A program made the position numbers and the translations under genes. The notes below the pieces were generated by a model. That model did no database searches. It saw only the letters and a program-made list of their open reading frames with translations, and was not told the origin of the DNA. Source: JANLSO01 sp031362405 (GTDB lineage Bacteria; Actinomycetota; Thermoleophilia; Miltoncostaeales; Miltoncostaeaceae). From it: 62,478 nucleotides of DNA. The stretch lies in NCBI GenBank assembly GCA_031362405.1, contig JANLSO010000089.1:1-62478 (forward strand), given 5' to 3'. Positions 42,317-51,564 of this stretch are shown piece by piece (the first letter of the stretch is position 1; every line of letters starts with the position of its first letter).

Positions 42317-42906
42317 TTCTCACTCCGTCCCTCGAACGGCTGGTCGTCGAGCTGGCGCGGCTGCCGGGCATCGGCCCGCGCAGCGCCCAGCGCTTGGCGT
42401 TCCACCTGCTGCGCGCCCCACGTGAGCGCAGCGTGGCCCTCTCGGATGCGCTCGCCCAGATGGCCGAACGCCTGCGCCCCTGTTCGCAGTGCTTCAGCTT
42501 CGCCGAGGACGACCTCTGCCCGATCTGCGCCGACAAGCGCCGGGACCGAGGCCTTCTGTGCGTCGTCGAGGAGCCCTCGGCGATCCTCCCGATCGAACGC
42601 ACTCACGAGTACCGTGGCTACTACCACGTTCTCGGTGGAGCCCTGTCGCCGATCGACGGCGTCGACCCAGAAGATCTGAGGATCGGCGAGCTCGAAGCCC
42701 GGGTGACCACCGACGGCGTCACCGAGCTGGTGATCGCCACCAACCCGACGATGACCGGTGAGGCGACCGCGATGTATCTCGCCGATCTCCTTCGCGGCAA
42801 GGTCACCGTCACCCGACTGGCAAGCGGCCTACCCGTCGGCGCCGACCTCGAACACGCCGACGAACTCACCCTCGGCCGAGCCCTCCTCGGACGCCGCCAG
42901 GTCTAG
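42316..42906 (+). CDS. recR: Recombination mediator RecR, apparent ATT start
   Basis: 196 aa if translation starts at ATT 42316: LTPSLERLVVELARLPGIG, then PRSAQRLAFHLLRAP (helix-hairpin-helix), zinc finger CSQCFSFAEDDLCPIC, Toprim VVEEPSAILPIERTHEYRG, and ATNPTMTGEATAMYLADLL. The ATT occupies exactly the position of the usual initiator Met. No ATG, GTG or TTG occurs in frame before the conserved HhH; the next, TTG 42394, would delete it. Acts with RecF/RecO to load RecA at gaps. Confidence 0.9.
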   Translation: MLTPSLERLVVELARLPGIGPRSAQRLAFHLLRAPRERSVALSDALAQMAERLRPCSQCFSFAEDDLCPICADKRRDRGLLCVVEEPSAILPIERTHEYRGYYHVLGGALSPIDGVDPEDLRIGELEARVTTDGVTELVIATNPTMTGEATAMYLADLLRGKVTVTRLASGLPVGADLEHADELTLGRALLGRRQV

Positions 42907-42927
42907 CCCCGTCCCCGGGGCGAGCAA

Positions 42928-42960
42928 TGTCACACCCGGTGCCAGGCACCGGGTGTGACA
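42928..42960. repeat. GGTGCC-A-GGCACC palindrome 2
   Basis: Perfect 16-bp arms (TGTCACACCCGGTGCC) around one central A, 21 bp after the recR stop. Confidence 0.85.
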
Positions 42961-43052
42961 AAACGGCATCCGCTCAGAGCTTTCCGCAACCGATGCCCAC
43001 CTCAGAACGGCGTTCGAGCGTCGATGTGCCCATCGTGGGGGAGGTGTTCGTT

Positions 43053-43099
43053 GGCGAGATGTCACCACCGGTGCCAGGCACCGGTGGTGACATCTCGCC
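43053..43099. repeat. GGTGCC-A-GGCACC palindrome 3
   Basis: Perfect 23-bp arms (43053-43075 and 43077-43099) around one central A. The inner part is CACCGGTGCC and the outer arm begins GGCGAGATGTCA. It lies between recR and the convergent membrane gene. Together with palindrome 2 it is the longest inverted structure in the window. Confidence 0.88.
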
Positions 43100-43156
43100 C
43101 TGGCTCATCTGCCCCCTACGGGCGCGGGCGGTCGGTCTGCGAGCACCGGCGGTGAC

Positions 43157-43631
43157 TCAACGCGCTGACCTGAAGCCGAAGCGAGAACCAAGGGCAACCC
43201 CGATCGCCGGCACGATCGCTCCGAGGGGGCCACTGATGAACGGCCCGAAAAGGATCGCCGGGATGAAGACGATGCCAAGCGGCGAGCGCAGCGATCACGA
43301 CGCCCGCAACGAGCATCGCCACGCGCCGAGCCGTTCCTATCGGCATACCCCGGCGCCGCGCAGCGGCACTGGCGATGGTGAGGCCACCCAGGGCCCCGAC
43401 CAGCGATGCTCCGGCAACCAGCAGGAGAAGGTCGATCCGGTAGCCGGGCCCCTTAAAGCCGTCTGCCGGTAGGCCGCGGTAGTACGCGGTGAGCAATAGG
43501 CCGCCGACGATCCAGGCGAGGATGCCGATCGACGTCCCGACAACCAGCACGACGCGTTCGATATGGCGCGTCACGCGTTGCGACTGATCGCCGAGATTCG
43601 CACGCGGGAGAGGAAGACCCGAGAGGTCCAT
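43157..43631 (-). pseudogene. Membrane protein, probably frameshifted
   Basis: From ATG 43631 the frame gives helices VVLVVGTSIGILAWIVGGLL, IDLLLLVAGASLVGALGGLT and VAMLVAGVVIAALA, then loses hydrophobic character near 43285. In the neighbouring frame the sequence carries on as GIVFIPAILFGPFISGPLG, then AIVPAIGVALGSRFGFRSAR, to a TGA at 43157, an ideal continuation of a four-helix protein. A one-base change near 43285 is the simplest reading. No family recognised. Confidence 0.6.
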
Positions 43632-43649
43632 GCGACGGAGTATCAAACA

Positions 43650-44105
43650 TCGCGACCCTTCATGTCACGTGCCCGGCACCAGCCTCACCTCCCGTGTCCT
43701 CAGCGGACCGCGACCGCGTAGATCGATCCATCATCCGCGGCGCCTCGGCGGTGCCAGATGTCCGCTCATGCTGCCGCGCTTGGGCATCGAGCGGGGGGCT
43801 CTACTTTGATGGGGCCCCGACCAAGAGTCGTACCACCCATACATAGAGAACAGCGGCGTACGGCGCGCGACTCCCCACCGGGTCGCAGATCCGCGAGGCG
43901 GCGGTAAACCTGGCGAACCCGTTCCGGCTCCGACGTCGAAAGGGCCGCCGCGGCTGCCGTCGTAGTTGGGAGTCGCCCTCCGGCCGACGTCCTGTCGTTT
44001 CATATTGCCCGGCGGTGTTTGCCGGGGGGAGCTTCCCGCCGAAGAAGGTGCCGCTATCATCGCCAGTCGGTCACGGCCTGAGAACGAGGGAGAGCGGCGA
44101 TCGGT
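43650..44105. other. 456-bp gap upstream of lysC
   Basis: I see no gene I can support. Short minus-strand stretches (such as DDGSIYAVAVR before a TGA at about 43700) hint at a decayed 3' end. I did not recognise a lysine-type riboswitch. A GTGCCCGGCAC core at about 43670 may be a worn palindrome copy. Confidence 0.3.
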
Positions 44106-45338
44106 TTGCGGGTAATGAAGTTCGGCGGGAGCTCCGTGGCGGATGCCGACAAGATCAGGAACGTCGCGTCGCGTATCGCGGCCGTCAAGGAAAGTGGCGA
44201 CAGCGTCGTCGCCGTGGTCTCGGCGCGTGGGAAGACGACGGACGGGCTCGTCGCGCTCGCCAACGAGATTTCCGCGGCGCCCGATCCGCGCGAGATGGAC
44301 ATGCTGCTCTCCACCGGCGAGCGGATCAGCTGCGCCCTGATGGCGATGGCCCTGCACGACCTCGGGCACCACGCTGTTTCGTACACCGGCTCGCAGGCCG
44401 GCATCGTCACCGACACCGCCCACACCAAGGCCCGGATCGTCGAGATCAAAGGCGACCGCCTGCGAGAGAGCATCGGCGAGGGGCATATCGTCCTCGTCGC
44501 CGGCTTTCAGGGGATGTCGACCGACCGCAACGTCACCACGCTCGGCCGCGGGGGAAGCGACACCACGGCCGTCGCGCTGGCCGCCGCCCTCGACGCCGAC
44601 GTCTGTGAGATCTATACCGACGTGACCGGCGTTTTCACCGCTGACCCTCGCGTCGAGCCCGCGGCCGTCAAGCTTCCGCGCATCACCCACGAGGAGATGC
44701 TCGAGATGGCGGCCTCGGGCTCGAAGGTCCTCGCGCTACGCTCGGTGGAGTTCGCCCGTAACTACGACGTGCCGCTGCACGTGCGCTCCTCTTTCCTGTT
44801 GGAAGAGGGCACCTGGATCATCAAGGAGACACCGGATATGGAGCAGGCGATCGTCTCAGGCATCGCCCACAAGAGCGACGAGGCCAAGATCACCCTCACG
44901 GGCGTCCGGGACCAGCCCGGCGTGGCGGCGGCGATCATGACGGCGCTTGCCGATGCCCTGATCAACGTCGACACGATCATCCAGAACGTCGGCGCAGACG
45001 GGCTGGCCGATGTCTCGTTCACGGTTCCGCTCGATGAGCTGAAGCAGGCGCTCGATGCGCTGGAAGGCGCCCGGGGCAACCTCGACTTCGGTGAGATCAC
45101 CCATGACGACCAGATCGGCAAGGTCACCCTCGTCGGCGCCGGCATGAAGTCCAACCCCGGTGTGGCGGCCAAGATGTTCCGCGTGCTCGCCGAGCAGGGC
45201 ATCAACATGAAGATGATCGACACCTCAACGATTCGGATCACCGTCGTGATGGACCGCCGCGAGGTCGAGCGCGCCGTGCGCGCCCTCCACGACGCCTTCG
45301 ATCTGCAGTCGGAAGCCGCGAGGCGGCAGGATGTTTAA
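44106..45338 (+). CDS. lysC: Aspartate kinase
   Basis: 410 aa from TTG 44106 (ATG 44115 is possible). RVMKFGGSSVADADKIRNVA binds ATP/aspartate; STGERISCALMAMAL, TTLGRGGSDTTAVALAAALD and EIYTDVTGVFTADPRVEP complete the kinase domain. Two C-terminal ACT domains (ITLTGVRDQPGVAAAIMTAL; VTLVGAGMKSNPGVAAKMFR) suggest feedback by lysine/threonine. First step to Lys, Met and Thr; overlaps asd by 8 bp. Confidence 0.95.
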   Translation: MRVMKFGGSSVADADKIRNVASRIAAVKESGDSVVAVVSARGKTTDGLVALANEISAAPDPREMDMLLSTGERISCALMAMALHDLGHHAVSYTGSQAGIVTDTAHTKARIVEIKGDRLRESIGEGHIVLVAGFQGMSTDRNVTTLGRGGSDTTAVALAAALDADVCEIYTDVTGVFTADPRVEPAAVKLPRITHEEMLEMAASGSKVLALRSVEFARNYDVPLHVRSSFLLEEGTWIIKETPDMEQAIVSGIAHKSDEAKITLTGVRDQPGVAAAIMTALADALINVDTIIQNVGADGLADVSFTVPLDELKQALDALEGARGNLDFGEITHDDQIGKVTLVGAGMKSNPGVAAKMFRVLAEQGINMKMIDTSTIRITVVMDRREVERAVRALHDAFDLQSEAARRQDV

Positions 45339-46338
45339 CGTCGCGGTGGTTGGCGCGACCGGCGCCGTCGGCGGCACCATGATGCGCGTGCTCGAGGAGC
45401 GAGGCTTCCCCGTCACCGAGCTGCGCCCGCTTGCCAGTGCCCGCAGTGCCGGCCGCGAGGTCGACTACCTCGGCATCCCGCGCATCGTGCGCGAGCTCAC
45501 GGTCGATTCGTTTGAGGGCATCCACATCGCCTTGTTTTCAGCCGGTGGACCGCGCTCGCGCGAGTTCGCGCCCGCCGCGGTCGAGGCCGGTGCCGTGGTG
45601 ATCGACAACTCGTCGGCCTACCGAATGGACCCCAATGTTCCGCTGGTGGTGCCCGAGGTGAACGCCGCGGCCATCCAGGGCCATTCCGGGATCATCGCGA
45701 ATCCGAACTGCGTTGCCGCACCGCTGGTGGTGGCGCTGAAGCCGATCGCCGACGCGGTCGGCCTGGAGCGCGTGATCATCTCGAGCTACCAGTCGGTCAG
45801 CGGCACCGGCGTCGCGGCCGTCGCCGAACTACGCGCCCAAAGCGCGGGGCACCTTTCGGGTGACGAGCCCGAGCCCGAGGTCTACCCCCACCCCATTGCC
45901 TTCAACGTGCTGCCGCACATCGACGTCTTCGATGACAACGGCTACACCGGAGAAGAGCTCAAGGTCATTGCCGAGACCCGCAAGATGCTCGGCATGGCGG
46001 ACCTCGCGATCAGCGCGACGTGTGTCCGCGTGCCCGTCCTGAACGCCCACTCGGCCTCGGTGCAGATCGAGACCACCGACAAGCTCACCGCCGACCAGGC
46101 CCGCGAACTTCTGATGGTCGCCCCCGGCATCGCGCTGATGGACGAACCGGCTCTCGGTATCTACCCGCTGCCACGCCTGGCCTCGGGCCGCGACGACGTC
46201 CTCGTCGGGCGGATCCGCGAAGATCTCTCGCACCCTCGGGGCCTCGCCCTGTGGTTCAGCAGCGACAACCTGCGCAAGGGTGCCGCCACGAACGCGGTTC
46301 AGATCGCGGAGGCCCTCGTGACCAACGGCTGGCTCTAG
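45331..46338 (+). CDS. asd: Aspartate-semialdehyde dehydrogenase
   Basis: 335 aa. NADP motif VAVVGATGAVGGTMMRVLEE; active-site Cys in IIANPNCVAAPLVVALKP; VSSYQSVSGTG-type segment (IISSYQSVSGTGVAAVAEL); FNVLPHIDVFDDNGYTGEEL; ATCVRVPVLNAHSASVQIET. Reduces aspartyl phosphate to the semialdehyde. Co-transcribed with lysC. Confidence 0.95.
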   Translation: MFNVAVVGATGAVGGTMMRVLEERGFPVTELRPLASARSAGREVDYLGIPRIVRELTVDSFEGIHIALFSAGGPRSREFAPAAVEAGAVVIDNSSAYRMDPNVPLVVPEVNAAAIQGHSGIIANPNCVAAPLVVALKPIADAVGLERVIISSYQSVSGTGVAAVAELRAQSAGHLSGDEPEPEVYPHPIAFNVLPHIDVFDDNGYTGEELKVIAETRKMLGMADLAISATCVRVPVLNAHSASVQIETTDKLTADQARELLMVAPGIALMDEPALGIYPLPRLASGRDDVLVGRIREDLSHPRGLALWFSSDNLRKGAATNAVQIAEALVTNGWL

Positions 46339-46347
46339 AGCCCGACG

Positions 46348-46932
46348 CTACCCGTCGAGCTCGGAGAAGTCGACCGTCGGCATCGCGGTGGTCTGCGCGT
46401 CGGAGAGAACGATCGTCTGCCGATCGCTCAAAGGGATGTTCGCCGGGTCGTCCGTCCAGGGTTTCCCGTCGACCCAGGCCTTCACCGGGCCGCGGTAGTT
46501 GAGCACGCCATCCGTCCCGACGGGGTAGCCCCAGACCGCAAAGAAGTCACCGAGCGCGAAAGTGCGGCCGGTGCGCGGTGATTCGATATGAAGGACACCC
46601 CGGTCGCGGTGGGTGTGCAGCCAGTAGAGGCACGCTCGTCGCGTGTCGATTCCGATGTCCGACGGAATGGTCAGCTTCTTGCCGTCGAGCACGATCGCGA
46701 GGCCAGGGTGGATATGCGTCGCCACCCCTTCGCTCGACTCGCACGGGATGCCCCTCACGGGGTTTCCCGACGGCGCGGCCGGACCGCTGATGAACACCTG
46801 CTCTGTCGCCGACGGCGATATGGCCGCTGGGCCAGCTTCATCGTCGCCGCCGCACCCCGCAAGGGCGAGGACGATGCACACCACGGCGGCAGCGACGGAT
46901 CTCACGACGGTGGAGGCTCGACCGCCGCTCAT
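46348..46932 (-). CDS. Predicted lipoprotein, unknown function
   Basis: 194 aa from ATG 46932, overlapping the stop of the metzincin gene (ATGA). Signal peptide with lipobox LALAGC (Cys about 27). The mature part contains PCESSEGVATHIHPGLAIVL, LYWLHTHRDRGVLHIESP and FALGDFFAVWGYPVG. The His-rich THIHPGL/WLHTHRDRGVLH pattern is striking and could bind metal, but that is a guess. Co-transcribed with the large secreted protease. Confidence 0.8.
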   Translation of the reverse strand: MSGGRASTVVRSVAAAVVCIVLALAGCGGDDEAGPAAISPSATEQVFISGPAAPSGNPVRGIPCESSEGVATHIHPGLAIVLDGKKLTIPSDIGIDTRRACLYWLHTHRDRGVLHIESPRTGRTFALGDFFAVWGYPVGTDGVLNYRGPVKAWVDGKPWTDDPANIPLSDRQTIVLSDAQTTAMPTVDFSELDG

Positions 46933-49900
46933 GAGCGTGTGATCGTGATCGTCTGCTTCGTCTTCAGCCGTCCGGACTGGAGGGTGAGCGTCAGCGTCGT
47001 CGCGCCGGCCTTGATCGGCAGGGTGACGCCCGTGGCCTTCGGGGTGACGGTCGCGCGCTTGCCTCCTGCCGACAGCGTGGCATCCACCGTGCTGGCCACG
47101 CGAAGGCGCACCGACCGCGCCCCACGGGCGATCTGCGCGGGTGCCTCGAGAACGAGGAACGCCGGTTTCACACCTCGCACGGTGACCGTTCGCGTGGCCT
47201 GCCCCGTCACGCCCGAGCGCGTCACACTCAGCGTGATCCGGTGCCGGCCGGGGGCAAGGCCCTTCACGGTGATCGATTCGCCCGTGCCGAGCCGCCGCTG
47301 ACCGTCGGTCCACCGAAGCGCGCCTTTGGCGACCGGCGCTCCGAACGCGGCCGTCGCCCCACCGCGCAGGGTGAGCGGCGAGTCGGCGTCGATGGTGAGG
47401 TTCGTCTCCGGCGTCGTGATCGACACAGCCGGCGCCGCAGGGACAACCGTGAACGGCTTCGACGTGGCGACGGCCTCGTTGAATCCGTCATCCACCCGCA
47501 CCCGGACGCGCGCACGCCCGGAGCCCGCGACCATCGTCCGCGCCAACCTGGCCCGCCCGGTCGATGGGCCGACGCTGATCGCCTTCCACGTACGCCCGCC
47601 GTCGGCGGAGTACTCGACGGTGGCGATGGTCTCCCCGCCGTCGGCATCGTTTGCGCTCCAGCGGACCGTGACATCGCCCGAAGCCACCCGCTCGCCGCCG
47701 CGCGGCGCGAGCAGCCTGAGCGTGGGAGCGTTCGGCGTGCCGACCCGTCGCGTTCCGATTTCGGTCCCCCGGCGCAGGAAGACCTGCCGCGTGCCCTCGG
47801 GTGCGGGCACCGTCCCGCTGATCAGTATCCCGCCGGCGTCCGGAAGGGGGGTCGCGGCGGCCGGGGCGCTCGCCAGAACGGTTCCGGCCTCGTCCATCGC
47901 CTCGAGGACGTACGGCGAGGACGGATCGACGGGATCGGCGGGCTGGCGGGTCGGCGAGACGCCGGCGATGCCGAGCTTCCCGCTCGCGAACTGGACCCCG
48001 GACACCCGCAGCGCGCGGCTCCCGCCCTGCAGACTGGTCGCGGTGACGGCGGCGCTACCCCCGGTCGGGACGCGCCAGCTGTAGAGCGCCCCCCAGCCGC
48101 GCGGGGAAATCCACGCCGACTCTTCACCTCCGGCGCAGTAGCTCATGAGGTCGAAGACCTCGGCCGGGGTGGGCGCAACACCGGGAACGATCACCTCGAA
48201 CGGCCCTCGGCCTGCCGTGCTGCGACGACTCGTGTTCAGCCCGACGCCGTCGAAGAGCCCGCGGTCGTCCGGCGGCCAGGGCTCCCCCTCCTGATCCTCT
48301 CCCTCGCCGGTTCCGGGGCAGGCCCGGCCGGCGTGAGGACGCCCGAACGCGTGCTGCAGTTCGTGGGCGACCGAGGTCAACGGGCGATCGACGGTTGCAT
48401 ATCCCAGCGCACAGGGCAAGAAGCCCTCGGCGAGCATCTCACCGGACATCGCACCGGCCAGGGGGCCCGTCTGGCGGGCGAGAGCGATCGGGACGCGGTC
48501 GCACTCGTCGATGCCACGATCTTCTGCCGCACGTGTGATGCGGTCCATCAGCTGGCCCTGGAGGACCTCCCGGAACTCGGGCTGGTCCGCCGTGTAGGTG
48601 TCTTCGCTGCACGGAAAGATCCCGAGAAAGCAGTCCTCGACCTTGATATCGGTGGCACGCAGGATGTCCTGCGCTTCGACGTCGGCCTGCCAGCCGGCGA
48701 CCTCGAGCTTGAGCGGGGTGACCGCCTGGGCCAGTGTGAAGGCCCGCGCCGGGTCGGTGAACGGCCGGCGCCCTCCCTCAGTGAGGGCGATCGGCGCGAT
48801 CGGCGCGACCCTCGTCGCCCCAAAGCCAACGCCGGTGAGGCGGAACGTCGAGCGGCTCGCACACGCCGGGTCGCAGCCGAGGTTCGCGGGGTTCACGCGG
48901 GCGGTCAGCGTGAGCGGGCCACGCGTCGTCCAGTCGTCGGGCAGCTCGAAGGCGTAGGCCGCGTTGGCATTGGTCCGCTGGGTGGCATCGACGGTGCGCG
49001 ATCCGATCAGGAGCAACGCGGGCCGACCGACCGGCTGGAGCTCACCGAGGCGCGCGCCATTTCCGGCGGTCACTTCGAGGGTGGCGGGGATGTTGGCAAG
49101 GCCCCCCGCGGGGCCACCGCTCAGGTTCGCGTACGCGCGCACGATGGTGCGCAGGCCGGCCTTGAGACCCAGCTCGCCGGAGGCGGCCCCGCCGACTGCC
49201 TGCCCGAAGACGCGCGAGCGCGCTTGACCGCCGTCGGCCACCGTCGTCGAGAGTGCCGGCTGCACCGCCTGGGTGACGTCGATGTCGTTGATCTGCGTCT
49301 CGATTGCCCCTTCGGGCAGTGGGCGGGGCGCGCATGGCGGCGGCTCCGCAGCGACCGCAAACTTGAGCACCTTCGAGCCGCCTCGCGGACCACTCTCCGC
49401 GCCGTCGAAGCGTGCGGCGGAGTCGAGTACGTAGACGTTGCCGCGGCAGTCGATGGCCATGCCGGTGGGGCCGTTCATCTGCCCACGTTCGATGCCGGCG
49501 GTGCCGAGCCTATCGAACCTCGACGCGGCGAAATCGAACTGGAGAACCACGCTGTTGCGGTAGTCGGCGACGTAGGGCCGGCCCGAACCATCGACCGCAA
49601 GCTCCTGGAAACGGGCGGCGGGGAATGGCTCGCGGGCAGAGATCAAACGGCGGTCGAGACCGTACTGTGCGACGGTATCGATGTCGGGAACACCGGTGTT
49701 GTAGGTGACGAAGATCCCGCTGGCGTTGACCGTGACATCCCGCGCGACGGAGGAGATCGGCAGGAACACCCGGCCTTGCAGCGCGCCGCCGGTCGGAGCG
49801 TAGACGTTGACGTCGTTGGAAGCGTTCGTGACATACAGGCGCCCCCCGCCGTCAACGGCCAGCTTGTCCGGTTGGAGTGGGCTTCCGCTCGGGTCGCGCA

Positions 49901-50285
49901 GCGACACGGTTCCGCGGGGCCGCCCGCCGGTATCGAGCTTGATCACGCGCGGGTCGCCGCTCTGGGCCAAGTAGAGAAGACCCTGGTCGTCGGCCGCAAT
50001 GCTGGTAACGCCCGTAAGCGGGATGTCGCCCATCGTTTTGAACTCGGCGACGAACGTCCCGTCGTAGGTGTACTTGACGATCCGATCGTTACTGGGGTCG
50101 GCGACCCAGGGATTCCCGTCGGCGTCGACGGCGATGCTGCTGGCTGCGATCTCGAGCCGAGCCGAGCCGTCGAGCTCGGGGCCGCCGAACTCGAAGGCGA
50201 AATCCTGCCCGAGAGCGGTCCCCGGCCCGACGAGCACAGCGGTGATCAGCACGCAAAGAAGAGCCACCCGAGATGAATGCCTCAC
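46929..50285 (-). CDS. Large secreted NHL-propeller / metzincin-like metalloprotease
   Basis: 1118 aa from GTG 50285. Signal peptide VALLCVLITAVLVGPGTALG. Residues about 25-320: NHL-type beta-propeller (GNPWVADPSNDRIVKYTYDG; GRPYVADYRNSVVLQFDF; CRGNVYVLDSAARFDGA). A middle beta-rich region leads to the zinc motif HELQHAFGRPHAG at about 641-653, matching HExxHxxGxxH, with a Met-turn-like DLMSYC about 60 residues on. This is the metzincin pattern. C-terminal third: Ig-like repeats (PTLRLLAPRGGERVASGDVT; FTVVPAAPAVSITTPETN). Probably an exported protease or adhesin. Confidence 0.82.
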   Translation of the reverse strand: MRHSSRVALLCVLITAVLVGPGTALGQDFAFEFGGPELDGSARLEIAASSIAVDADGNPWVADPSNDRIVKYTYDGTFVAEFKTMGDIPLTGVTSIAADDQGLLYLAQSGDPRVIKLDTGGRPRGTVSLRDPSGSPLQPDKLAVDGGGRLYVTNASNDVNVYAPTGGALQGRVFLPISSVARDVTVNASGIFVTYNTGVPDIDTVAQYGLDRRLISAREPFPAARFQELAVDGSGRPYVADYRNSVVLQFDFAASRFDRLGTAGIERGQMNGPTGMAIDCRGNVYVLDSAARFDGAESGPRGGSKVLKFAVAAEPPPCAPRPLPEGAIETQINDIDVTQAVQPALSTTVADGGQARSRVFGQAVGGAASGELGLKAGLRTIVRAYANLSGGPAGGLANIPATLEVTAGNGARLGELQPVGRPALLLIGSRTVDATQRTNANAAYAFELPDDWTTRGPLTLTARVNPANLGCDPACASRSTFRLTGVGFGATRVAPIAPIALTEGGRRPFTDPARAFTLAQAVTPLKLEVAGWQADVEAQDILRATDIKVEDCFLGIFPCSEDTYTADQPEFREVLQGQLMDRITRAAEDRGIDECDRVPIALARQTGPLAGAMSGEMLAEGFLPCALGYATVDRPLTSVAHELQHAFGRPHAGRACPGTGEGEDQEGEPWPPDDRGLFDGVGLNTSRRSTAGRGPFEVIVPGVAPTPAEVFDLMSYCAGGEESAWISPRGWGALYSWRVPTGGSAAVTATSLQGGSRALRVSGVQFASGKLGIAGVSPTRQPADPVDPSSPYVLEAMDEAGTVLASAPAAATPLPDAGGILISGTVPAPEGTRQVFLRRGTEIGTRRVGTPNAPTLRLLAPRGGERVASGDVTVRWSANDADGGETIATVEYSADGGRTWKAISVGPSTGRARLARTMVAGSGRARVRVRVDDGFNEAVATSKPFTVVPAAPAVSITTPETNLTIDADSPLTLRGGATAAFGAPVAKGALRWTDGQRRLGTGESITVKGLAPGRHRITLSVTRSGVTGQATRTVTVRGVKPAFLVLEAPAQIARGARSVRLRVASTVDATLSAGGKRATVTPKATGVTLPIKAGATTLTLTLQSGRLKTKQTITITRS

Positions 50286-50386
50286 GACCGTCTCCCTCGT
50301 TCTGTCACCTGAGCAGCGTGACCCTAGGGTAGGGCGGGGCGGGGCGCCACTTGGAGACCGCCCCAGCCCGCCCGGTTCATGCGTCG

Positions 50387-50454
50387 CGGTCACTCAGGCG
50401 GGCGCGGCGACCGCCGGACCGCGGGCGGGGTCGGCCGAGCACAGGCCCGCATGG
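50387..50454 (-). pseudogene. Orphan fragment of the TPM-like gene
   Basis: About 68 bp that are nearly identical to 51710-51780, inside the gene at 51565-52626 (the segment encoding FAGLCSADPAHGPAVAAARL, then SDRD). One small indel breaks the frame. It lies alone between the protease and VOC genes. Confidence 0.65.
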
Positions 50455-50474
50455 CGCCGGTGGTGACAACCTGG

Positions 50475-50849
50475 TCAATTGCCGACGGGTGCGCCGATCT
50501 CCACGAGGGTTCCGTTCGGGTCGGTGACGTAGGCGACCATTTGGCCCCACGGCTTGGTGACCGGTTCCGCGACCGCCGTCGCGCCCGCCTCGACCGCACG
50601 CCGGAACATCGCGGGGACGTCGTCCGTCTCGACCCAGATCTCAAAGCCCGCCGGCGTCTCGTGAGCGCGGGCGACGCCCGCGGGGGCGCCGTCGCGGGTG
50701 GCGAACGCCAGGGTGCCGCCCTCGTTGGCGAGCGTTGCGTAGCTGGCGTCAGGCGTGACGAAGGCCCGCTCGAAACCGAACGCGCGCTCGTAGAACTCGA
50801 CGATGGTCAGAACATCATCGACGTAGAGGATCGTGGATGCGTATCTCAT
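50475..50849 (-). CDS. VOC/glyoxalase-like protein
   Basis: 124 aa. Two beta-alpha-beta-beta-beta modules: MRYASTILYVDDVLTIVEFY, ERAFGFERAF and, in the second, AGFEIWVETDDVPAMFRRAV, GQMVAYVTDPNGTLVEIGAP. Metal-binding Glu/His positions are only partly clear. Coupled to the upstream AraC-type regulator by ATGA overlap. VOC proteins include lyases, dioxygenases and resistance proteins; the role is not predictable. Confidence 0.83.
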   Translation of the reverse strand: MRYASTILYVDDVLTIVEFYERAFGFERAFVTPDASYATLANEGGTLAFATRDGAPAGVARAHETPAGFEIWVETDDVPAMFRRAVEAGATAVAEPVTKPWGQMVAYVTDPNGTLVEIGAPVGN

Positions 50850-51556
50850 GCGTGCATTCTTACCGCGGTCTCCGAGACGGCCTTGGAAGAATCGGCCATG
50901 GCAAGGCTGTGGGGCGTCGCACCCGCGAGCTGACGGATGTCGTTCACCATGTGCGCTTCGTCGAAGAAGCCGAACTCAACGGCGGTACGTGCCCAGCTCT
51001 CACCGCGTCCGGCCCGTAGAAGTGCCTGCATCCGCCCGATTCGCGCGAGGCGCTTGGCTCCGTGCCCGGTCGCAGCGATCAGGCGCCGGCGAAGGTGGCG
51101 CTCGCTGTAGCCGCTGTCGCGGCGCAACTGGTTCGGATCGGCGGTTCGCATCACGGCCTCCGCCAGCGGGTCTGGTCTCGCCGCAACCGCGGCGAGATCC
51201 CGCAGCGAGCGTGGATGACCAATGAGGTCGCGCAGCGGCACACGCATGTCGATCAACTCGCTCGCCGGGATACCGAAGAGTGCCGAGAACGCGCCGGGGC
51301 GTAGGCGTATCCCGCGCGCCGCATCACCGGGCTCCAGATCGACGACCACGGCGCGGGTAAACGGCCCGACAACGTCCTGCCCGATGATGTCGATACAACC
51401 GTCGGGAAGAACCCGCAGCGAGGTTGCATGCGATGCGTGAAGGCTCCAGTGGGCCGCGATCCAGGGCGCGAGCTCTGGCAGTGGAGCACGCTCGGTGTAC
51501 GACACACCCGGTGCGCCGAGGAAGACGACGTCGAATGGCTCGGGGTTGGGCGCCAT
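50846..51556 (-). CDS. AraC-family transcriptional regulator
   Basis: 236 aa. N-terminal DUF6597-like domain: APLPELAPWIAAHWSLHA, LRVLPDGCIDIIGQD, GIRLRPGAFSALFGIPASEL. C-terminal double HTH: LRRDSGYSERHLRRRLIAAT, then AVEFGFFDEAHMVNDIRQLA. Likely regulates itself and the VOC gene it overlaps. Confidence 0.87.
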   Translation of the reverse strand: MAPNPEPFDVVFLGAPGVSYTERAPLPELAPWIAAHWSLHASHATSLRVLPDGCIDIIGQDVVGPFTRAVVVDLEPGDAARGIRLRPGAFSALFGIPASELIDMRVPLRDLIGHPRSLRDLAAVAARPDPLAEAVMRTADPNQLRRDSGYSERHLRRRLIAATGHGAKRLARIGRMQALLRAGRGESWARTAVEFGFFDEAHMVNDIRQLAGATPHSLAMADSSKAVSETAVRMHA

Positions 51557-51564
51557 GGGGCGAC

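Noticed and set aside
47241..50276. A 1011-codon open frame on the plus strand
   Set aside because: It is antisense to the metzincin gene. Its sequence is low-complexity Arg/Gly/Asp without domains, a by-product of high GC and strong codon bias in the real gene.
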